Source of the DNA: Fidelibacterota bacterium
Lineage (GTDB): Bacteria > Fidelibacterota > UBA2242
DNA length: 5,652 nucleotides
Assembly: GCA_030655795.1 (NCBI GenBank)
Contig: JAUSPJ010000250.1
Location: 1 to 5,652, forward strand
Reading direction: 5' to 3'
The notes beneath the pieces were generated by a model. The model did no database searches and had not been told where the DNA came from. It saw only the letters and a list, made by a program, of their open reading frames with translations. The position numbers were made by a program, and so were the translations under genes. This document shows positions 1-3,366 of this stretch, one piece after another; position 1 is the stretch's first letter, and each line of letters starts with the position of its first letter.

Positions 1-711
1 TGGGTGGGCAAAGCGCTGAATGCTCCGCTATACAGGCTTTGGGGTCTTGATCCGGAAAAATCTCCGTTGACGTCTTTTTCGATTGGAATCGACACGCCGG
101 AAGTTATGGCGAAAAAAACAGAAGAGGCCGCTCCTTATAAAATTTTGAAAGTGAAAGTTGGTAAACCCGATGACGAAGAATTTATCAAAGCCGTTCGTTC
201 CAAGGCACCGGACAAACCGATTCGTGTCGATGCCAACGAAGGCTGGACCGATAAGGAAGAAGCAATTCGGAAAATCGAGTGGCTGGTGCAAAACGGAATT
301 GAATTTATTGAACAGCCGATGCCGTCGCATATGATGGAGGAGACAGCCTGGTTAAGGGAACGCTCACCTATTCCGATAATCGCTGACGAAGCCGTTAAAT
401 TGACGAAGGATATTCCAAAACTCGCTGAAGCCTATGACGGTATCAATATTAAAATCATGAAATCCGGTGGTCTGCAGGAAGCCATGCGCATGATCTGGCT
501 GGCGAAATCCATGGGCATGAAAATCATGATCGGCTGCATGATCGAAAGTTCCGTGGCGATTACCGCAGCTGCACAGATGTGTTCGCTGATTGATTACGCC
601 GATCTGGATGGAAACCTGTTGATCAGTAACGACCCGTATATCGGCGCCACGCTGATCGATGGTCATGTCGTTGTCAATAATAAACCGGGCATTGGTGTTA
701 AAGAGGCCTGA
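1..711 (+). CDS. Dipeptide epimerase (L-Ala-D/L-Glu epimerase type, enolase superfamily), 5'-truncated by the window
   Basis: The protein is the C-terminal barrel of an enolase-superfamily enzyme of the muconate lactonizing subgroup. Such dipeptide epimerases invert the alpha carbon of the second residue of dipeptides such as L-Ala-D-Glu from murein peptide recycling. Counting the codon at 4 as residue 1, I see the KVK motif (catalytic Lys51), metal ligands Asp76 (RVDAN), Glu103 (FIEQP) and Asp128 (IADEA), the second catalytic lysine Lys150 (NIKIMK), and the ADLDG motif (Asp200, Asp202). Asp200-x-Asp202 is the substrate-ammonium-binding pair typical of this family. The frame is open from base 1 with no natural start, and the whole N-terminal capping domain (roughly 110-130 residues) lies upstream. 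The GTG at 4 is therefore not a start. The stop at 709-711 is followed closely by an intrinsic terminator, so this is the last gene of its transcript. The catalytic set is complete, but the dipeptide specificity cannot be read from the visible part, since family members differ in substrate. Confidence 0.92.
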   Translation, partial: WVGKALNAPLYRLWGLDPEKSPLTSFSIGIDTPEVMAKKTEEAAPYKILKVKVGKPDDEEFIKAVRSKAPDKPIRVDANEGWTDKEEAIRKIEWLVQNGIEFIEQPMPSHMMEETAWLRERSPIPIIADEAVKLTKDIPKLAEAYDGINIKIMKSGGLQEAMRMIWLAKSMGMKIMIGCMIESSVAITAAAQMCSLIDYADLDGNLLISNDPYIGATLIDGHVVVNNKPGIGVKEA

Positions 712-732
712 CATATATCATTATAGTAATGT

Positions 733-770
733 AAAGTGCCCTGTGTGAATTCACGGGGCATTTTATTTAA
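733..770 (+). terminator. Rho-independent terminator of the epimerase gene
   Basis: Arm 736-745 (GTGCCCTGTG) pairs over ten positions with 752-761 (CACGGGGCAT), including two G-U wobbles, around a six-base loop. AAA at 733-735 can extend the stem against TTT at 762-764. A T-rich run (TTTTATTT) follows directly. It begins 21 bases after the epimerase stop, which fits transcription ending before the antiporter operon. The stem core also contains the palindrome GTGAATTCAC at 745-754. Confidence 0.87.
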
Positions 771-814
771 TCGTTTACCTGTTGAATTTCCAATCATATC
801 ATCTCAAACGTTAA

Positions 815-848
815 CCACTCCTGCCTGCCGTCAGGCGGGCAGGGGTGG
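815..848. repeat. GC-rich palindromic extragenic element (15-bp stem, 4-nt loop)
   Basis: Arm 815-829 (CCACTCCTGCCTGCC) pairs with 834-848 (GGCGGGCAGGGGTGG) at all 15 positions, two of them as G-U wobbles (819/844 and 826/837), around the loop GTCA. It lies between a terminator and the next operon and has no T-tract, so it is not an ordinary terminator for the forward strand. Its core resembles the CTGCCTGCC...GGCAGGCAG palindromes that recur between genes in many environmental bacterial genomes, and whose translation gives a spurious ACRQAG peptide; that same peptide appears here in frame 2. Whether it is repeated in this genome cannot be seen from one copy. Confidence 0.8.
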
Positions 849-886
849 GATAAACAACCGCTACCATCACCCCCGCCTGTCCCCCT

Positions 887-910
887 GGGGAATTCATTCG
901 GGTAATTCCC
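887..910. repeat. Small inverted repeat (GGGAATT / AATTCCC)
   Basis: GGGAATT at 888-894 and AATTCCC at 904-910 are exact reverse complements separated by nine bases (CATTCGGGT), giving a seven-base-pair hairpin. It sits just downstream of the larger GC-rich palindrome in a C-rich stretch (868-890). The two may belong to one composite intergenic element of about 100 bases (811-910). It has no T-tract, and no function is visible. Confidence 0.5.
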
Positions 911-912
911 TG

Positions 913-962
913 TTAAACGAATTTCACTATTCCGTTAATTGTTTTTTATTTAGTATATTTAA
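913..962 (+). promoter_or_regulatory. Possible promoter and operator-like dyad for the mrp operon
   Basis: The last 70 bases before mrpE turn sharply AT-rich. TATATT at 954-959 could be a -10 element about 27 bases before the mrpE start codon. No good -35 hexamer is spaced correctly: TTCCGT at 930-935 is a poor match and TTGTTT at 939-944 is too close. An imperfect dyad at 913-938 (ten-base arms with eight pairs, six-base spacer, TTAA at both ends) overlaps the expected -35 region and could be an operator. The main argument is positional: a terminator lies upstream, a long operon starts downstream, and this is the only gap between them. Confidence 0.3.
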
Positions 963-985
963 AACCGAATATTACCGGAGGATAG

Positions 986-1480
986 ATGAAAATCTTTAAA
1001 CAGAGAATCTTGCTGCTGCTGTTCCTAATGTTATTCTGGGTGTTGCTGACGTCTCTGGATCGTCAGGAACTGATAGCCGGTGGAGTGATCGTTATCTTGC
1101 TGACCCTGGTTTTTTTCCGGAGAGCGGCAGTATTCAGCGATTTCCAAATTACGTTAAAATCCCTGATTTACAGTATTGCATATATCTTTGTCTTTCTGGC
1201 GGCGCTTGTCCGGTCGAACCTGGATATCGCTTTTCGGGTGTTGAATCCGAAACTGCCGATTAATCCGGGAATCGTGAAAGTGAAAACGTCGCTGAATTCA
1301 AAAACCGGACGGCTTATCCTGGCGAATTCAATAACCCTGACGCCGGGGACTTTGACTGTGGAAACAAAAGGCGATTATTATTATATCCACTGGATAGATG
1401 TAAGCACGCAGGATGTGGAGCAGGCTTCACATGAGATTGTATCAAAATTTGAAAAATACCTGGAGGTGATGTTTGGCTGA
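986..1480 (+). CDS. mrpE: Mrp/Mnh Na+/H+ antiporter subunit E
   Basis: MrpE is a small membrane subunit of the multi-subunit Mrp cation/proton antiporter and the equivalent of MbhA in Mbh-type complexes. The 164-residue product has the usual length for the family. Hydrophobic segments lie at about residues 7-23, 27-44 and 57-78, followed by a soluble C-terminal domain with the family signature NPGIVKVKT (93-101) and LANSITLTPGT (112-122), then a tail ending in an amphipathic stretch. ATG at 986 is preceded by GGAGG at 977-981 with a four-base spacer. It is the first gene of the operon, 274 bases after the epimerase stop. Its last eight bases overlap mrpF, which suggests translational coupling. 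Confidence 0.97.
   Translation: MKIFKQRILLLLFLMLFWVLLTSLDRQELIAGGVIVILLTLVFFRRAAVFSDFQITLKSLIYSIAYIFVFLAALVRSNLDIAFRVLNPKLPINPGIVKVKTSLNSKTGRLILANSITLTPGTLTVETKGDYYYIHWIDVSTQDVEQASHEIVSKFEKYLEVMFG
1462..1475 (+). promoter_or_regulatory. Ribosome binding site that fixes the TTG start of mrpF
   Basis: GGAGG at 1462-1466 lies six bases before the TTG at 1473-1475, inside the end of mrpE. An in-frame TGA at 1467-1469 excludes any start further upstream, and the next in-frame ATG is well inside the conserved region. TTG is therefore the most credible start codon of mrpF. Confidence 0.8.
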
Positions 1481-1733
1481 TATCCTCTATAATACGTCGG
1501 CTGTTATTGCGTTAATTGCGATTGTGTTAGCCGGTTACCGGTCGCTGAAAGGTCCCAATGTGGCAGACCGGGTAGTGGCGCTGGATGTAATGACGATCAT
1601 CTCGATTTCACTGATTGTGTATGTGGCAGCCCTTGCTCAGCGAATCATCTATCTGGACGTTGCGATGGTTTACGCGCTGATCAGTTTTATCGGCGTTATT
1701 GCTATAGCACGCTACCTGGAAAGGGGGTTGTGA
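1473..1733 (+). CDS. mrpF: Mrp/Mnh Na+/H+ antiporter subunit F
   Basis: MrpF is a three-helix membrane subunit that packs against MrpG and MrpE in Mrp complexes and corresponds to MbhB. The 86-residue product has the expected size. Helices lie at about 7-24, 36-54 and 60-80. The family signature after helix 1 is intact: KGPNVADRVVALDVM at 26-40, including Gly27, Pro28, Asp32, Arg33 and Asp38; the Asp32-Arg33 pair is strongly conserved in the family. Translation starts at a TTG with a well-placed GGAGG inside mrpE, and the gene overlaps mrpE by eight bases. Its stop TGA at 1731-1733 shares one base with the mrpG ATG. The weak start codon could reduce its translation relative to its neighbours or make it depend on coupling to mrpE; this is inference. 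Confidence 0.97.
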   Translation: MADILYNTSAVIALIAIVLAGYRSLKGPNVADRVVALDVMTIISISLIVYVAALAQRIIYLDVAMVYALISFIGVIAIARYLERGL

Positions 1734-2074
1734 TGGCTGTTTTCGGTGGGATTGTCACCCTGATTGGTTCGGTATTTTTATTGCTTGGCGCTTTAGGAAT
1801 TGTCCGGATGCCGGATGTTTATAACCGGATGCAGGCCGGTACAAAAGCGACGACGCTGGGGACATTACTTTTCCTGACAGGAATAGCGATTGGGCAGATT
1901 GAGTGTATGTGCATCTTCAGAATCCTTATTTTGATCCTGTTTATTATTTTTACAAATCCGATTTCATCGCATGCGCTGGCGCGTGCGGCTCATCATATCG
2001 GCATTCCGCTGACCGACAAATCCGTGACCGATGCGCTGGCTGACGATGAGAGCGAAAAAGAGGGGGCAGTATAA
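1733..2074 (+). CDS. mrpG: Mrp/Mnh Na+/H+ antiporter subunit G
   Basis: MrpG is a three-helix membrane subunit of Mrp/Mnh antiporters and corresponds to MbhC. The 113-residue product carries the family signature LGIVRMPDVYNRMQAGTKAT (21-40), followed by a second helix (about 42-56), a third helix (about 61-75) and the conserved TNPISSHALARAAHHIG (74-90). A short charged cytosolic tail rich in Asp and Glu (about 95-113) ends the protein. I place the start at ATG 1733, which overlaps the mrpF stop by one base (TGATG) and lies five bases after the run AAGGGGG (1721-1727). A GTG one codon earlier, at 1730, is also possible but less well placed. The stop TAA shares its last base with the next gene's ATG. 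Confidence 0.97.
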   Translation: MAVFGGIVTLIGSVFLLLGALGIVRMPDVYNRMQAGTKATTLGTLLFLTGIAIGQIECMCIFRILILILFIIFTNPISSHALARAAHHIGIPLTDKSVTDALADDESEKEGAV

Positions 2075-2328
2075 TGATTAATGTAATAATTATTGTCCTT
2101 GGAATTCTCATGATTGCTTCGGCATTTATGGCAATTTACATGCGCAGTCTGCTCTCATCAATCATAGCCGCAGGAGTGATCAGTCTGTTGGCGAGTATAA
2201 TATACCTTCTGCTAGCAGCGCCGGATGTGGCGATGATGGAAGCGGCGATTGGATCCGGTCTGACTACAGTGGTATTTCTGTATGCCTTGAGCAAAGTCAA
2301 GAACAGTGGGGAGGACAATCATGGTTAA
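2074..2328 (+). CDS. MbhD-like subunit (DUF4040; equivalent to part of the MrpA C-terminus)
   Basis: This 84-residue membrane protein matches the MbhD/DUF4040 domain, which in classic Mrp systems is fused into the C-terminal part of the large MrpA subunit and in archaeal Mbh/Mbs complexes is a separate small protein. Three hydrophobic segments are visible (about 2-20, 26-46, 60-74). The signature is LLAAPDVAMMEAAIGSGL (46-63) with Asp51 and Glu56; the glutamate in this helix is conserved and has been proposed to take part in the ion pathway. GGGGG at 2062-2066 lies seven bases before the ATG, which overlaps the mrpG stop by one base (TAATG). The last eight bases overlap the next gene. Its stand-alone form, placed between mrpG and mrpB, is the main sign that this operon has an Mbh-type layout. 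Confidence 0.92.
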   Translation: MINVIIIVLGILMIASAFMAIYMRSLLSSIIAAGVISLLASIIYLLLAAPDVAMMEAAIGSGLTTVVFLYALSKVKNSGEDNHG

Positions 2329-3016
2329 ACGATTTTTAATCCTGCTGGTTCTGATATTTTTCGTCATTATGTTAATGCCGCTGGTTTCCGATATTCAGCC
2401 GCAGACAGAGTTAAATCCGCTCGCTGAAAAATATGTGAAAGACGGACCCGATGAACTTGGCAGCGCTAATCTGGTAACATCGGTAATTGTCACATATCGT
2501 GGATTGGATACATTGGGAGAAGTTGCTGTATTATTTATTGCTACGGCGGGTGTTGGATTTATGCTTCGTCGTCGGAAGGATTCGAAATTAAACCCACAAA
2601 AAAAGCGGGAATCATCGGAAATTTTGCAAACCGGTACAGCGCTGCTGACGCCACTTATTTTCCTGTTTGGAATTTATATATTTCTACATGGGCACCTGAC
2701 GCCCGGCGGCGGATTTCAGGGCGGTGTGGTAATTGCTTCAGCAGTTCTCTTGTCGCTGCTGTCGTATCCGCAAGCGGAAGTCAATCATAAGATTTTAAAC
2801 GCCATCAAGTCATTGTCTGGCGCATTTTATATATTAATCGGAGTCTTGGGACTTTATCTGGCTGCCGGCTTTTTAGATAATCGAATTTTGCCGCTTGGAG
2901 ACTTCGGACACCTATTCAGCGCCGGAGCAATTCCGGTTATTTACTCGCTGATCGGTTTGAAAGTGGGCTCTGAACTGGTTGGAATTCTGGACAGCATGCA
3001 AAGGAGTGACTCATGA
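2321..3016 (+). CDS. mrpB: MbhE-MrpB fusion: Mrp/Mnh Na+/H+ antiporter subunit B with an MbhE-like N-terminal domain
   Basis: The 231-residue protein has two parts. Residues 1-85 form an MbhE-like domain: a hydrophobic helix (4-22), then ELGSANLVTSVIVTYRGLDT at 45-64 followed by Leu-Gly-Glu67 and a second helix (68-83). In classic Mrp operons this domain is the extreme C-terminus of MrpA. A basic linker (83-98) leads to the MrpB domain with four hydrophobic segments (about 106-123, 132-148, 165-184, 198-223) and the invariant motif GHLTPGGGFQGGV (124-136). I choose ATG 2321, which has GGAGG at 2310-2314 and a six-base spacer, over the in-frame GTG at 2306, which has no ribosome binding site of its own. 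The gene overlaps the MbhD-like gene by eight bases and mrpC by four (ATGA). The product should link the MrpA-like C-terminal helices to the MrpC/D side of the complex. Confidence 0.96.
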   Translation: MVKRFLILLVLIFFVIMLMPLVSDIQPQTELNPLAEKYVKDGPDELGSANLVTSVIVTYRGLDTLGEVAVLFIATAGVGFMLRRRKDSKLNPQKKRESSEILQTGTALLTPLIFLFGIYIFLHGHLTPGGGFQGGVVIASAVLLSLLSYPQAEVNHKILNAIKSLSGAFYILIGVLGLYLAAGFLDNRILPLGDFGHLFSAGAIPVIYSLIGLKVGSELVGILDSMQRSDS

Positions 3017-3366
3017 CGCTGGTAAGCATTATCGGATTTGTTTTGATCATTGTGGGACTCTGGGGAATGCTGACCCAGAGCAATATCATAAAAATTATCA
3101 TCGGATTTTCAATTATTGATACAGGCATTCACCTGCTGATTGTATCGATTGGCTATATCAAGGGCAAAACCGCGCCGATCATTGACAATTCAATTGTAAA
3201 AGCCGACGCCGTTAATCAGGTTGTTGATCCGATTCCGTCTGCGCTTGTGCTGACTGCGATTGTGATTGGACTGGCCGTTACAGCTCTGATGCTGGTCTAC
3301 GCCGTGAATTTATATCAGCGCAAACAGTCACTGGATATCAACGATTTTGAGGAGTTGAAATGGTAA
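3013..3366 (+). CDS. mrpC: Mrp/Mnh Na+/H+ antiporter subunit C (NuoK-like)
   Basis: MrpC is the three-helix NuoK homologue that sits next to MrpD in Mrp, Mbh and complex I-related membrane arms. The 117-residue product has helices at about 3-20, 25-49 and 77-101. It also has the characteristic DPIPSALVLTAIVIGLAVTA (72-91) and the sequence IGYIKGKTAPI (46-56) in the loop after helix 2, as in Mbh-type MrpC proteins. An acidic residue, Asp36, lies inside helix 2, where NuoK carries its functional glutamate about one helical turn earlier. AAGGAG at 3001-3006 is six bases before the ATG, which overlaps the mrpB stop by four bases (ATGA). Its end overlaps the following antiporter gene by seven bases. 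Confidence 0.97.
   Translation: MTLVSIIGFVLIIVGLWGMLTQSNIIKIIIGFSIIDTGIHLLIVSIGYIKGKTAPIIDNSIVKADAVNQVVDPIPSALVLTAIVIGLAVTALMLVYAVNLYQRKQSLDINDFEELKW

Noticed and set aside
4..6. GTG at position 4 as the start of the epimerase.
   Set aside because: The frame is open from base 1, the sequence begins in the middle of the conserved domain, and the N-terminal capping domain is missing, so the true start is upstream of the window.
28..714. Two long reverse-strand frames (28-330 and 364-714) opposite the epimerase.
   Set aside because: They lie antisense to a gene with a complete catalytic motif set, have no plausible domains, and look like by-products of codon bias in the sense gene.
712..985. 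tRNA, riboswitch or CRISPR content in the intergenic gap.
   Set aside because: No cloverleaf, no spaced direct repeats and no recognisable aptamer were seen; only the terminator, palindromes and AT-rich upstream region are supported.
736..999. An 87-codon forward frame across the intergenic gap, containing the peptide ACRQAG.
   Set aside because: It starts inside the terminator stem, crosses the GC-rich palindrome (which generates the ACRQAG peptide), has no ribosome binding site or domain, and overlaps the start of mrpE.
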